Assembly (NCBI GenBank): GCA_013397795.1
Contig: VZTJ01000295.1
Location: 969,813 to 1,033,812, forward strand
Length of the DNA: 64,000 bases
Direction of reading: 5' to 3'
Source of the DNA: Orthonyx spaldingii
Taxonomy: Eukaryota; Chordata; Aves; Passeriformes; Orthonychidae
Under the pieces are notes generated by a model, which saw only the letters and a program-made list of their open reading frames with translations, ran no database searches and was not told the DNA's origin. The position numbers and the translations under genes are program-made. Each line of letters opens with the position of its first letter. Positions within the stretch are counted from its first letter, which is position 1. Of the stretch, positions 12,976 through 25,300 are shown one piece after another.

Positions 12976-14436
12976 AATTGGAGCCCGGCTAAACTGTATT
13001 TTTCTGTTGGCTGGGATTTCATCTTCATCTGGCAATCCATTAATTTCAGAATATTCCATATCAGGTTCATAACAGTTATTTTCATCACTGTCATCCAGAT
13101 CATCCTGTTCTGTACCTGTCTCTCCCCAGTCAGAATTATATCTGGATCGTACCCGATACACATTGTAGTCAGAGTGCATGTACACATGGGAACTCTGAAA
13201 ATTATTCACATCTTCATGCACATCTTTTTCACTTGCCTCATCATAATGGGACTCAGTAGCATCTGAAATTGCATCTGTGGCAAAATCACCACCTGAAGCT
13301 ACATTTCTTGTTAACTCTGCAGCTTCAGGTCGATCAAAGATACCTTCTGTATGTTCTGACCGTTCTTTTTGTTGCACCAAAACTCCCATCTCTGTTTTTG
13401 ACTTACTCCTAGCACAGCTGTCCACAGATCTTTCGCTGTCAAGCACGCCAACCAAATCCTGCTGACCTGTTGCAGAACTGTCAACAGAATCAGCTCTTGC
13501 CTCTGTGTTCTTTTTTATTTCTTCGGTTGTTTTTGAACCTGCCGAAGTGCCGGTGGACACCTTCTGCCTCGGTGTTAAAGGCGTGTTAGTCTGCTGAGAG
13601 TTCTCAACAGACATCACACCTGTACTCTGTTTGGCTGGGGAAGACCATGTGCTGGCCTCTTTCACAGGACTGAAACTTTCAAGGTTTGCAACTGGGGAGG
13701 AGATGTTTGTGACAGTAGATGAGAGGTTTAGTGGATAGTGACCAGTTACAGAGTACTCTTCATTGTTTTCCGACTTTTCTACGACTACATTTTGTGAGTC
13801 AGTGTTTTCAAAAACTGCGCTGAGCTGACTCACAGTTGGAGAGACAGTCTCTGTCCTCGGGCTAAGACTGTCCAGTGAATCAGTGCTGCCTCTGTGAGAC
13901 TTAGAGCTGCACCACTCATCTGGAAGTTCATTAGAAATTATTTTCTCTTTCTTTGGGGAATAGCGATTTGAATGTCCTGTTTCATGAGCATTTCGCTCAA
14001 ACATCTTCCGAGTTTCAGTAAACTTGGAATAAGAAGGACCATCATGGATAGTGTCAAATCTACTAATCCTTTCAGAGACGGATGATTCCAACTTTACAAT
14101 TGAACCATCTGCTTTTTCGACAAATTCTTTGGGCCGAATTCGTCTTTGAGGTGATGGAGGACCACCCTTTCCCCTGGTTTTAGGGGTAACTCCAGCACTT
14201 TCAGTGGGCTCCATGCCCATCTGCATAAATAAGTTCTTGATCCTATTGACATTTGAGCCATATTTCCTTCCCCTGCTCTGTGAGGCCTCTCCTTCCTCTT
14301 TCGCTTTTTGGTCTCCATCTGATTTCGGTTTGTCAAAGGTGCTTTTCAGTGCCTGGAACTCAGTTCTGTAAGCATTTCTGTGAGGAGAGGCACTTCGAAG
14401 GGTTGATCTTTCTCCTGAAGACTCTGTTTTCATCAT
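12973..14436 (-). CDS. PPP1R9A: Neurabin-1, first coding exon (N-terminal 488 residues)
   Basis: Neurabin-1 is a neuronal scaffold that binds F-actin through its N-terminus and targets protein phosphatase 1 (PP1) to dendritic spines and the cytoskeleton. The protein opens with MMKTESSGERSTLRSASPHR, which I recognise as the neurabin start. Residues 1 to about 144 correspond to the F-actin-binding region, including the conserved NVNRIKNLFMQMGMEP stretch. A long, probably disordered Ser/Thr/Pro-rich linker follows, then an acidic stretch (about 440-476) and the PP1-docking RVxF-type motif KIQF at 479-482. The next residue, Ser483, corresponds to the PKA-regulated serine described after KIKF in rat. 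The exon ends in phase 0 after ...APIK (AAG|GTAAAA on the minus strand). PDZ, coiled-coil and SAM domains must be encoded further downstream, outside this window. Neurabin-2 (spinophilin) is excluded by the N-terminal match to neurabin-1. Confidence 0.96.
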
Positions 14437-14661
14437 GTTTACTTCAGGAGCATGAAACCTGCTTGCATAGTTTCTGCGGTACTGCTCTCAGTAGTTTGTC
14501 ACAGCAGAGATTCTGCTTGAGGAGTGTTTTTCCTTAGGGGTCACTGCCCTTCAGCAGGGCCATACTTAACAGGAGATCTGGAGGCAAATGTCTAAATGCA
14601 CGCAGTCAATTTTGACAAAGCAGCACGACTCAGGACTCTCAAGAACAAGGGCTGATTTAAC
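14437..14661 (-). other. PPP1R9A: PPP1R9A 5'UTR part of the first coding exon, with two uORFs
   Basis: This 225-nt stretch lies between a strong splice acceptor (ending at 14,662) and the neurabin start codon. It contains two complete short upstream ORFs on the minus strand: one of nine codons plus stop (14,563-14,534, MALLKGSDP) and one of four codons plus stop (14,453-14,439, MLLK). The second ends two bases before the neurabin ATG. The main ATG has A at -3, as does the adjacent second ATG (codon 2). The acceptor shows that at least one more 5' exon lies upstream, probably in the CpG island at 15.15-16.65 kb. Confidence 0.75.
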
Positions 14662-14690
14662 CTGTAATAGAAAGGAGGGTTTTCTGAAAC
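14662..14690 (-). promoter_or_regulatory. PPP1R9A: Splice acceptor of the PPP1R9A first coding exon
   Basis: On the minus strand the sequence reads AACCCTCCTTTCTATTACAG followed by exon base G at 14,661. The pyrimidine tract followed by CAG is a canonical 3' splice site. It defines the 5' edge of the exon and implies an upstream non-coding first exon. Confidence 0.8.
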
Positions 14691-15149
14691 CATGTCAGGT
14701 ACTTTAAACCTGTCACAATTTCCATTTACCATTATCTGACCTGTTTACAAAAAATCAGTAAAAAGAAAAAAAATATAAACCAACACTGCACAGACATGAG
14801 AAAACTTGCCATTACAAACTTTCTCAAATTGACTGTTGTGTAATTTACAATCCATAACATCACTCCATAGCGAAAGAACAGATAATCATATCTTTCCATT
14901 CACAAATATAGTATCATGTCACAAATATGCATGCAAAGGAAAGGCAATGTGACATGAAATACGAGGCACTGCAAGACAATCCTTGCTCTCTCAGAGAAAC
15001 ATAATGGTAGAAATACGATCAAAGGTAATACTCTTAGAAAGGCAAATTAAACACCAGCTACAGTGAATACAAAAAACGGCACCCAAAGTTAACATCTTCA
15101 GCTGACAGGGTAAAGGAAGTGAAATCCCGTTAGAGAAAGTTGCCCCCTT

Positions 15150-16650
15150 GTCACGGGCAGTGGTTTTATCGTCTCCAGGATCCTGGAGGTACCAACGAGG
15201 AGATGCAGAAACGGAGACAGCGGCTGGACTGCTCCCAGCCCCCGGCCCCAGGGGTTCATCCCCGGTCCCCGTAGCCCAGAGAAGGGCACCACGGGGCTCT
15301 CCCGAGCCAACCCGCTCTCCCTTCCCCTCCGTTCCTGCTCCCCAGCTCTCGCCCTGCCGCCGCCGAGGCGGGGACGCCTCACTCTGGCCGCCGCACACAC
15401 GGTGCCGGTACCGGGAGCCCGCGGCCGCCGCGCCGAGAGCGACGCGCCCGTCCCCACGCACCTCCCGCCCCGCTCTCGCCGATCGCCACGGGCGACCGTA
15501 GAGGCCACACGGCAGAGGCTCTCTGCGAGTCGTGCAGCCCTCGCGGAAGGCAATAAACTCAACCCGCGAGGGCAGCGCTGGAGCCCCCGCGGCGGCTCCT
15601 CCTCGGGCTGCCGTGCCGCCCCGGCGGGCCGGAGCCGCGGGGCCTCGGGCGGCAGCACCTTGCAGCGAGGCAGCGCCCGGGCANNNNNNNNNNNNNNNNN
15701 NNNNNNNNNNNNNNNNNNNNNNNNNNNNNNNNNNNNNNNNNNNNNNNNNNNNNNNNNNNNNNNNNNNNNNNNNNNNNNNNNNNNNNNNNNNNNNNNNNNN
15801 NNNNNNNNNNNNNNNNNNNNNNNNNNNNNNNNNNNNNNNNNNNNNNNNNNNNNNNNNNNNNNNNNNNNNNNNNNNNNNNNNNNNNNNNNNNNNNNNNNNN
15901 NNNNNNNNNNNNNNNNNNNNNNNNNNNNNNNNNNNNNNNNNNNNNNNNNNNNNNNNNNNNNNNNNNNNNNNNNNNNNNNNNNNNNNNNNNNNNNNNNNNN
16001 NNNNNNNNNNNNNNNNNNNNNNNNNNNNNNNNNNNNNNNNNNNNNNNNNNNNNNNNNNNNNNNNNNNNNNNNNNNNNNNNNNNNNNNNNNNNNNNNNNNN
16101 NNNNNNNNNNNNNNNNNNNNNNNNNNNNNGCGGGGCGGGGGAGGTGGCCAGCCCGCTGCAGTCCGGCCCCGGGCGGTGACTGCCGAGAGGCGGAGACGGC
16201 CCTGGCAGCAGCCGCACCTCCGGCGCCGAGTCCCGCTGGCTGTCCCCGGCCCGGTGTATCCCAGTTTTCGCGCCCCGGGAACGCTGGTTTCCAGCCTGAC
16301 CCCGCGGACCTGGCCCGCCCGCGCCCGCCCGTGTCGGCGGAGGCAGCGTGCCCGCCCCCGCCAGGGAGGGGCAGCGTCCCGGCCCGGCGAAGCCCCTGCT
16401 CCTGCCCGCCGCAGGAAACCTGCGGGGCGCGGTGGCACCGGGCGCACGGAGAGCTCGCTCCAGATGGAGAGCCAGCGTGTTCCCTCCCGCGCTGTTGATC
16501 CACTCACCCAGGCTGCCCGAGCGAGGAACGTGCTGGTGACAAACCCCGGCAAACCGCTCACGGCTCCTTGGGCATGGCTTGTTCTGGCAGCTGCTGACAG
16601 GGACGGAGGATCACCCTTGGAGCACAACCACAAAGCCTTTGTTGTTTGTT
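15150..16650 (-). promoter_or_regulatory. PPP1R9A: CpG island, presumed PPP1R9A promoter and first exon
   Basis: A long block of very high GC with dense CpG dinucleotides, interrupted by an N-gap at 15,684-16,129. It lies just upstream of the first coding exon relative to minus-strand transcription, the expected place for the promoter and untranslated exon 1. One plausible exon 1 donor on the minus strand is GAG|GTGCGT at about 15,462/15,461, but this is only a motif match. Large open frames crossing the gap on both strands are artefacts of GC-rich sequence and N bases. The transcription start may be inside the gap. Confidence 0.75.
15684..16129. other. Assembly gap (446 N) inside CpG island
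   Basis: The gap is flanked by extremely GC-rich sequence, typical of sequencing dropout in avian promoters. The core promoter and part or all of untranslated exon 1 of PPP1R9A may be missing here. Confidence 0.95.
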
Positions 16651-19600
16651 AGCTGGGCGAGTTCACCACAAAAATGTTTTGGCTTTATACAGCGATTAAG
16701 AAAACTTAATTGCAGAACATGAAATCTCTAGGTAATTTGTAAAATGAGCAATCCGGGAAGGTAATGACTGTTAATCACATAGCAACTCCTAAGCAAAGTT
16801 CATTAAACTAACTGCATAAATATCCAGAAAATGGTCTGGGGACGTACACTGCAAAGTCTGAAAACTAATTATTGTGTATACAGAAGCAAGACAGTGGTGA
16901 CTGAAAATAAAGATGCGAGGTAGATAGATCTACAGATTTAATTCATTAGTTTTAATGAGACTGAAGCATGGGTACTATATACCCCTGAATGTTCACAGGT
17001 GTCAATCTCTAGCTAATTTGTGCCAAGGGGATGCAGCACAGAACTGTTTGCCTCAATAAAGTTTAAATAACCAGCATGTTAATACTGACAGGCAAAGAGG
17101 AAATCTTGTAAGATAGATTGAAAACCAGCATTTTGATGAATATATACACAAGAGGCCAGGGACAGAAGTGAGGGCGTTTCAGTATTTTCCCCACCGCTGG
17201 CAGTAGCCTGTCCTGGGGCTCTGCACGGACGGCCCCGCTCAGGCTCCTGCTGCCTGCAGACAGGGGCACGGGAGGAGCTGCGGGATTCTGGATGCCCTGC
17301 AGGCTGCTGAGCAAGGCCATGCCAAAGCACGCCAATACAGCAGCGAGGAAAGGAGATCAGATGAGATAGGTAATGAACCAAGATACAGGCAGCCCCTGAG
17401 CTTCCAGAACAGTCACAGAAAGCTCCCCCTTCCAAGACCATGTTCCAAAGCAGAAGAATGAAAGAATTACTTTTTCACAGTTGTGTGCGATAAGGAGTCC
17501 TACAGGGGATTTGCTGCACCAGGACTTAAAATACTGCAACTAAGCAGGACATCACCTATTAAATTCTAAACATCAGATATTCCAACAAATCTGAGGCCCA
17601 GCCCCTCTGTCAGTATCTTTCTCTTGGTATGATTTTGTAGACATGAAGTTGAAGGAACACTTGGAGAGCCGCTTGACTTTTGGAGATAAAAATATATTAA
17701 CAGAACTTCAAGTGTTATTTAAGAAGAATAGAGACATAAGCAGAAATTTAAACATTTTATTTCCTTTGTGATTTTTGGCTAAGGATGTGGAGTGATTGAA
17801 CAGCTTAGCATGTACCAGACATTTATTCTTAGGAGTTTTGTAATTCCCCCATACAACCAAAAAAAAGGCACACAAGCAAACATTAAAAAAAAATCAATGA
17901 AACAATCGAGACAATCTCAAAGAGACTAACATCTAATTATGTAAAGTTAATTAGGAAAGTATCCACTACCTTACCTGCATAAGTGAAGCCACAAACGTCT
18001 TTAAATTAATTTTCTAACAGAAGTTGTGCAAACAAGATGGTCACTTCATAGCCATAATATACATGTTAAACAATGTACCCAAGAGAACAGTTGTTCTTAT
18101 TTCATGGCAGAATAGTGCAAACTACCTCTATATTATACTTTAGTAGAAAGTAAGGAAATGAGACAACTCACCTATGCTGATAAAAGCAGTGCACATTAAA
18201 TCTCAAGTTTTCCACAATGAGAAATGATATATTACATTTATGTTTCCCTTAAATGTTCTATAAGTAGACAACATAAATGCTCAGCTTTGAAACAGAATCT
18301 ATGCAAAATTATTTTAAGTAATGTCACGTTTCTTTGATACCACCTCAGGTTCATAACAGCCAAGATGTACAGAAAATACTTGTACAGAAATTTATGGCTG
18401 CTTTATCAGAGACAGTTGGGGTCCTATTCAGATGTTCAGCTTTGGTTGCTGACATCAAAGTTACTCGAACTTACATTATAATCCTTTACAAAAATTTTCA
18501 AACTACATCCTTATTTACACAGTGCCTATGTGAAACAATATTATTATAACCTCTAGAATAATAAACTGTATTTTATTTCAATTGTTATGTTGCTGTTCAA
18601 GACAGTCTCTTCATATATGAGCATGACTATGCAGCTAACTATAAAAATCAGAATTGTGTGTCCTTTCACATTTTCAGTACTGTTGTGATAATCTGTTTGA
18701 CTAAAAAGTATTTTTAGGCTTTGCTAAAGTATGATTGATATTTCTGTTAATTCCTGAGCAATATTAAAATGCTGCACATCATACTTAAGAGAAGATAAGA
18801 GACCAAGGGCCTCCTTATCATAGTAGTATAAAATCAAAGTATCTTCACTGGAGTTATAGAATTACCCCATTTCCCCACCAATGGGAATTTAAAATCTGTT
18901 CAGTTTAGTGTTTACATATGATGGAGTAGGACTGTCATTTTACTTCCAACGCAGTAACAACTCCATTCAAATGATGCTGAATTCACACAAGTGGCAGGGA
19001 GAGACCCAAATTGTTTAACCGTATTGGCATGACTTTAAATTATACCCAGTATCTTTTAAAATCAATTTTGGTGCAGTCCCACAGCACTGAAGACAGTTAA
19101 TTTTTCTGATTACTCTATATGTGCGAATTACATTTACTTACAATATTTTACTTGCTATATTTACTTTGGATGTCACTGATGGGTTGTTTCAAGTCACTTC
19201 TCTGCTTTTAAGCCACTCGGTTTTGCGATAGCGATTTGTTTGCGCAGCAGAGCAGCAATGCAAGTTTTTCCACATGGCTCAGGCAAAAGAAATAACTCAT
19301 TCCATCATTTGTCTCCTGAGTGTCTTTCAAGTCTTGCAAGATAGTATCTGTCTGTTCACATAGAAATGGAAACTATTTATTTAATCTGATCTTTGGCCAA
19401 GAAATCCTCTCTGCTATCCTGCCAAACCATTGCTGGGGAGGAGGTTTTTCTTCCTTTTACATATCACAACATAAACATAATTGAGTTCTGTTTCTTAACA
19501 TTTATCCATGAATTCTTATTATGTAATCCAGTTTAAAGAAAAAGATCTGGTCTGAACAAAATACTTATATTTTGGCAGATAAGGTACATTCAAGTCAGGG

Positions 19601-22094
19601 TTCCCCTGAACCAGAGTAGCAGAGACTAAAATATACAACAAACAGCTATAATAATAAGTTGATAACTTGTAGTTTCAAACATGAGCAATCTGTGATTGCC
19701 GTAAGTGGAATTCTTTTATATAGGAAGCCATTAATAGTTAAAAATGGGAGCTCATTAATATCACTAATTTGGCAACTTCAGAAGAGTGTGCTGTTTCTAC
19801 ATAGAACATGTCAAGCTACTTGAAAGATCAAGAATAGCATCAAAAAAGAACTTTGTCCTGAAAGATCTGAAGAAAATCTGCTAATGATAACAAAACTGCG
19901 TATTCTAGCAGGTTATCAGAAAGGCAAATATTAGCATATGAAGGCCTAAACTAAAACTAGTAAAGCCTTTTCTTAGTTACTCTGAGGAGACTTTCACATC
20001 CATTCTTAAACATTCTGCTTTTAAATTATTCAAGAAATGCACAACTATGGCTGGAATAAAATAGAATTTTCAAGAGGGGAAAACATGAATTATACACTGC
20101 GTACAACTGCTTGCTTTGAAATGGTGGTTGTGCCTGCATTAAAAGCTAGAAATCTTAAGAATGGTCAGAAGAGCTGTATTTCACACAACTTTCCCTCATG
20201 AGCCCTCAACATTGAACTCTGTATTTACACCACAACACAGACAACTAGTAGTTACCAGCCTAACTAGAACAACAGCAGTTAGTTGCGGAAAATATATGAT
20301 CTCGTGGAAAAGGAAAAGACTAAATGTTTCACCTGTTAGGATTTGCTCAGAATCCATCCCGGCAAAACTCATTTCATGTTAAACTATTTTAGGTGGGGAA
20401 ACTGTTAGGAAGAGTTCCATAAAACAGATTAGTTGTCAAAGTGAGTAAGATCCTCCAAAGTGAATGGTACCTTTCACGTACCTTGATTCATCAGGTAAGT
20501 ATCACATGTAGATACGTGGTATAGAAAACTCTCCTTTGCAACCTCAGTTCATTGAGAAAGATTCAGACTTGGAAATGTTATTAATTAACTATTTCAAACC
20601 AGAAGAGCAGAAATAAGAGATACTTGAGAGCCTCACCGTAATTCAAGAAGCATCTCTTCATGGAAATATTTTCTTATTGTAACAACATTCATTTTCTATT
20701 GAAAAGGAAGTTTTTCTTAACAGTCTGAATCTAGAATCCAAAAAATAACGGAGTTTGGCAGTCTATGCAAAAGCATTATCTTAGAGTATTTCTTGTGCAG
20801 TAGATGTCCATTGTTACTCTTAAAGAGCATTTAGCGAGCCAAACTGGGAGAAGAGGGAGAAGTATTCTAGGAGAGAGAAATATACTTGATGGTCAGAGTT
20901 TATGAGTGTACTTGAAACTGTCAGCAAATAACACACAAGCAAATCTGATTACTGATTTCAGCAATTGCTACCTTGGCAAAGCAGGTAACATTTTGGGCCA
21001 TGAAGAAGAGAAGACAGCAAGTTCGGTTTTCCAACTCACTGTTCAAATTCAGTGACACTTTGGAACCTACACTGACATTCTAGAAAGAGCAGAAGATGAC
21101 TTCTTGAAGACAGAAACAGAGGCCAGAGTTCACAAATACAGCACACCACTGCTGCCCAGCAGTGCGCAATCTATTGCCAAGTTGGAAAAAATTGTCTGGA
21201 TTGCTCCACCCTGAAGCTGATGCCTATGCCTCTATTTGAGTTCACATTTTAGCAGTCTGTGTTCCACACCCTCTTGGTAACATGAACGTAGGCTTGTTAA
21301 AATTGCATTAGTGGAATTTGTTTCTCCTCTTTCCTTTACAAAAATCTAGTAATTTGAATAAACAAAAATGAGAAAACAGCTGTTTATCTCAAAACAGCTG
21401 TCACTGGTAGAATGTAAACCCAAATATCGTTTCCCATACCTTGGTTGCCTGTCATGTACTTTGATTATCTTTTTCCTTACCTTATAGGTACTGTCTCACT
21501 AACGCACCATCAGTGAAAGTTCTCTCCTAAAGCTAGATTTGGTAGTCAACTTAATTTAGTGCATAAAAGCATTAAATACTTAATTACTGTGTTCTTTTTG
21601 GCATCAGATAATGAACATAGGCCAGCCAAAAATAATCTGTTATTTTGAAAAAGCTGTGTTCTTTGCCAAAGCATAGAAACAATATCACAGTGCTGCAGTC
21701 ACTGTAGAAATACAGGTTACCAGTTAGAGACATTAGTTCTGTGCTAACACTAAAGCGCTTGAGTAAGAGAAAGAGAAATCAAGAAGGGATCACACCATTG
21801 AAAAGAAAAATGAGAACACTGCCATCAGGTTGAAACACAAAACATAAGAATTAACGAATTAAAGTCTACAAATTTAACTACGCCATGTTTAAGAAAGGGA
21901 AGCAACACTCCCATTAATCAGTATAGCATTATAGAGGAATAGGATTACATAAGTATTTGCATGAAACAGAACGAGCAATTGCATGACAGAAGAGAAAAGC
22001 CTTTGAAGGGTGTGGGCCATTGCCCAGGACGCAAACGCCCAGCAATAGCTGCTGTAAGGTAGCCAGCTTTGCACAGGCAGAACCATCAATCCAG
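16651..22094. other. Intergenic DNA, nothing recognised
   Basis: AT-rich sequence upstream of PPP1R9A. A mildly GC-rich patch at about 17,170-17,350 has chance frames on the minus strand. I see no exon, RNA gene or repeat that I can name. Confidence 0.45.
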
Positions 22095-22320
22095 GTAACA
22101 GAAAAGCAAGCCCGGGAGCGCAGGTGCTGAATAGCGGGTCTGACACTGAACTTGGGGGGGTTTTATGAAACCCCGAGGTTTTCACACCCGAGTTCGAAGC
22201 GAGCCGCCGCGGCGCTGACCAGCGGCGCTTTGGCCCCTCCTGTCGGCTGCAAGGGGCACAGCGCGGTCCGAGCCTCCTGGAGACACCACCGGGAAAAACG
22301 CGTGGAAAAACGGTTGGAAA
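22095..22320. promoter_or_regulatory. Isolated mini-CpG cluster
   Basis: About 225 bp rich in CpG (dense at 22,190-22,215 and 22,258-22,312), bordered on both sides by AT-rich DNA. A minus-strand open frame of 168 codons (22,395-21,889) crosses it, but its translation has no recognised domain and includes ordinary AT-rich flank. The location, 6-7 kb upstream of the main PPP1R9A island, would suit an alternative promoter, an enhancer or a non-coding RNA start. The assignment is inferred from composition only. Confidence 0.4.
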
Positions 22321-25300
22321 AGTACTGGGATTCTCTATTGCTCTGCAGGGTTGTGTTCCATTAGCTCTGCAAGTACTTTGTGCATCTTCAGACAAGGGAA
22401 ACCTCTTGTCACTTCACTGTTCAGTCAATGGCTAAATCCACACAAGATACCTGGAAAATGGAAGTTCCCATTTTTCGGAAGCTCCACTTTCTGTCCTTCG
22501 AGAAAAGGGCTGCATTCTGCAAAGCTGCATTACTTTAAAAATGCTCTGATGCAAAACACATTGCTGGTTAGAACAAAGTAGATGCACACCCTCTCAGAAG
22601 GGAAGCAGCCCCAGAAGAACTTGAGGAGCTGTAACTTGTATTAGCAAGTGTTTGACTAGACCTGGATTAGGTAATGGATTCTGGTCACCTGCAGGAGAAG
22701 GTTCTGTCTAAACCAGAGGCAAACACCACTCTTGCTACCGAGGCAAGGTATAGTTACACACAACCCACCCATCCATTTTCACCAAACAAGTAATGTCTGA
22801 TTTGGTCATTTGCGTCTTAGCTGTGAAATGACAAAGAAACCGAAGAGCTCCAGGGTGCATCTGCTGAATGGCACTTGGGCTTGAGAGATTATCCCAGTGC
22901 CCCCTGTTAAGCATGTGTGTTTTCATTTATTCAGCCGTAGAGTCATGCACACTTGAGCAGAATAACAAGGTAGGGTTTGGGCCTAAATATTTGTATGTGC
23001 TGGTGTCTAGACAGCAAAAGCAAGGGCTGCAAGCAGACTGCCTTAGCTCAGTAGAAGCAAACACCAAAATCAAGACTCTACAACAAGTGAATGGGAGGCG
23101 ATGCAGAAACAAGAAGAAATAGAATGTAGAATTTTAACTGTTTTACCACGGACTTTACATAAATTCAATTAATGGGAAAATTCTGTGTAATGAGATCATG
23201 TTACTAGTTTTTCCTCTGTATTGTGTGGCATTGCTCTATATAATACACCACTTACAAATGCCCAACCTCTCTTCCAAGCACTATCTTGTCATCTAAGAAA
23301 AATAACTGTAAAGAAGCAGGGGGAGAGGACTGGACTGAAGGGTGAATGAAGGGAAGTGAGATTACAGAGGTCTAAACTAGTTTAGATGTACTATCCAGCA
23401 GTCTGGCTTAGTTTTACATCATGCAGTGTGAAAGAAAAATCACATTTAGGAATAGATAGTGAGGAGGTGGAGGCAGAAGAGAAATACAGGTGGGTACAAA
23501 ACTGCCAACAACCTGTCACATCTGAGCAGGAAGTTGTAAAGAGTGCATAAGGAGCAAAAGAACTTGACTCTTGTTATTTATCTATTTTGGATGTAGTGGA
23601 ATTTTCAGATAGGGAATAAAATGACAAAAAGAATATAAAAGTTAGCTGCATGTGCCCATGTCTCTATATAGGCAGCTTCAAGAGTTCTACCAGTGCCTTG
23701 ACTGTGATACCTATTGGGCATGAAATCACTGGCTTTGGTTCATGTAGGTTTTATGGCAGAGACACCATCTAATCAGTCCCAAATAATCCCAGCAGTAGGT
23801 AAACAGTTTTGCTTTATATTTCACTAACTCTAGCTTCTCCCATAATTGGAACAGGAAATGAAGTTTTTAAAAATAAAAAGGAAGGAAGCAGCTCAGGCAG
23901 AGCAACAAGGGAATGATCAGCTTGCATGGCAATGCTCCTCCCAGACTGCACAGAGGACTAAGAACCCAGAAACAACAGGCAAGTAACTGGGCTGGCAGAG
24001 GGGGAGGACAAGAAAGCATTTTCCTTGTCTCCTATACTTGAGAACTTACTCAATCAGCCTTGTACAACTGCTCTACAAGAGCATATACAGGCAGTGAAGA
24101 GACTGATCTCATTAGACAAAGAAATTCTTTCATTATCTTGCTGCAAGGAAGGAAAGTAAGTGGATAATTAATATAGTATGAGGTAGTAGTAACTCCTGGT
24201 GCTACTACTGGTAATGCTCAGTGCCATTCAGAGAAGGAAAAAGACCACAGTGCACCAAATCTTCCGAAACAGCTGAGAGAGTGGGAGTTTAATAAAACCC
24301 AAATTCACTAACACTGTGGTTCGCCCATGCATGGTGTTCTCAGCAGCTGAAGTGCTTTGGGGAGGCCATCTGAAGCTATACATAGATGCATGCCTGCAAA
24401 TGGGTACCACATTACTATTTTACTATCTTTCTAAAAAATAAGAGAATGCTAGGCATACATTTAACTATGATCATTTTTCACTTCCCACAATTGCAAAGCT
24501 GCCAAGTCCATGCCAGATGCCTGAAGATTTGTGGATTGCTGGAGGGAGTCTGCACCTAGTAAGTGAGTTTGAGATTTTGCTATTTTTCGTTTTCATTGCT
24601 CCCCATCCTCCCTGGACAGCAGATGGTGGCATTATCATGAATGGATCATTTGTTAAGAAGGAACTTCTCATTACTTCTCAATATAAAATCACCTAATATC
24701 AGAACATAGGACACACCAATGTATTATCTGATTTAAGTTTAAAAGGACAACTGAAACAACTTACCAGAAAAAAAATGTGGGAAAAAATCTTTTCCACTGC
24801 AAAGAGAAAATACCAAATGAAATTCTGCTGCCTTAACTTGTACAAATTTACATTGTATCAAGACACCAAATCTGGGGGTTTTAATCAGCATGAAGATTCT
24901 TCAATCATCAAATTATGCTACAGATTTCTTGAATTCATTATATTTTAAGATTAGGGGCCACTCAGTAACACTGTGAATCGCTAAGGAGAACAGCAAATAT
25001 CCTTCTGACTGTATTGAACTATCCTGATCACTAGAAAACAAAATGTCTGCAAACCTTCCAAACTGCAGAAAGCACTGGCTTGTTTGAAAGATAAGTTTAG
25101 GATTCTGAACCTGTATTGCAAATGTAGAAATATGGATAATACATGCATAAGGCTAAAATACTTATTTTTAGGCAGGCCTTCTGATTGTTGCCCAGAGCAT
25201 TTCCTACTACTCTTAAATGCCCCAAACACTTATTTACCTTTTAAATAGACTTGATGAAGTTTGCATTCAGTACTGCTATAATAGTGAACTCATTAAATAG

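Noticed and set aside
14991..16652. Open frames of 200-511 codons on both strands across 15-16.6 kb
   Set aside because: They pass through 446 N bases and GC-rich CpG-island sequence where stops are rare. No protein similarity is visible.
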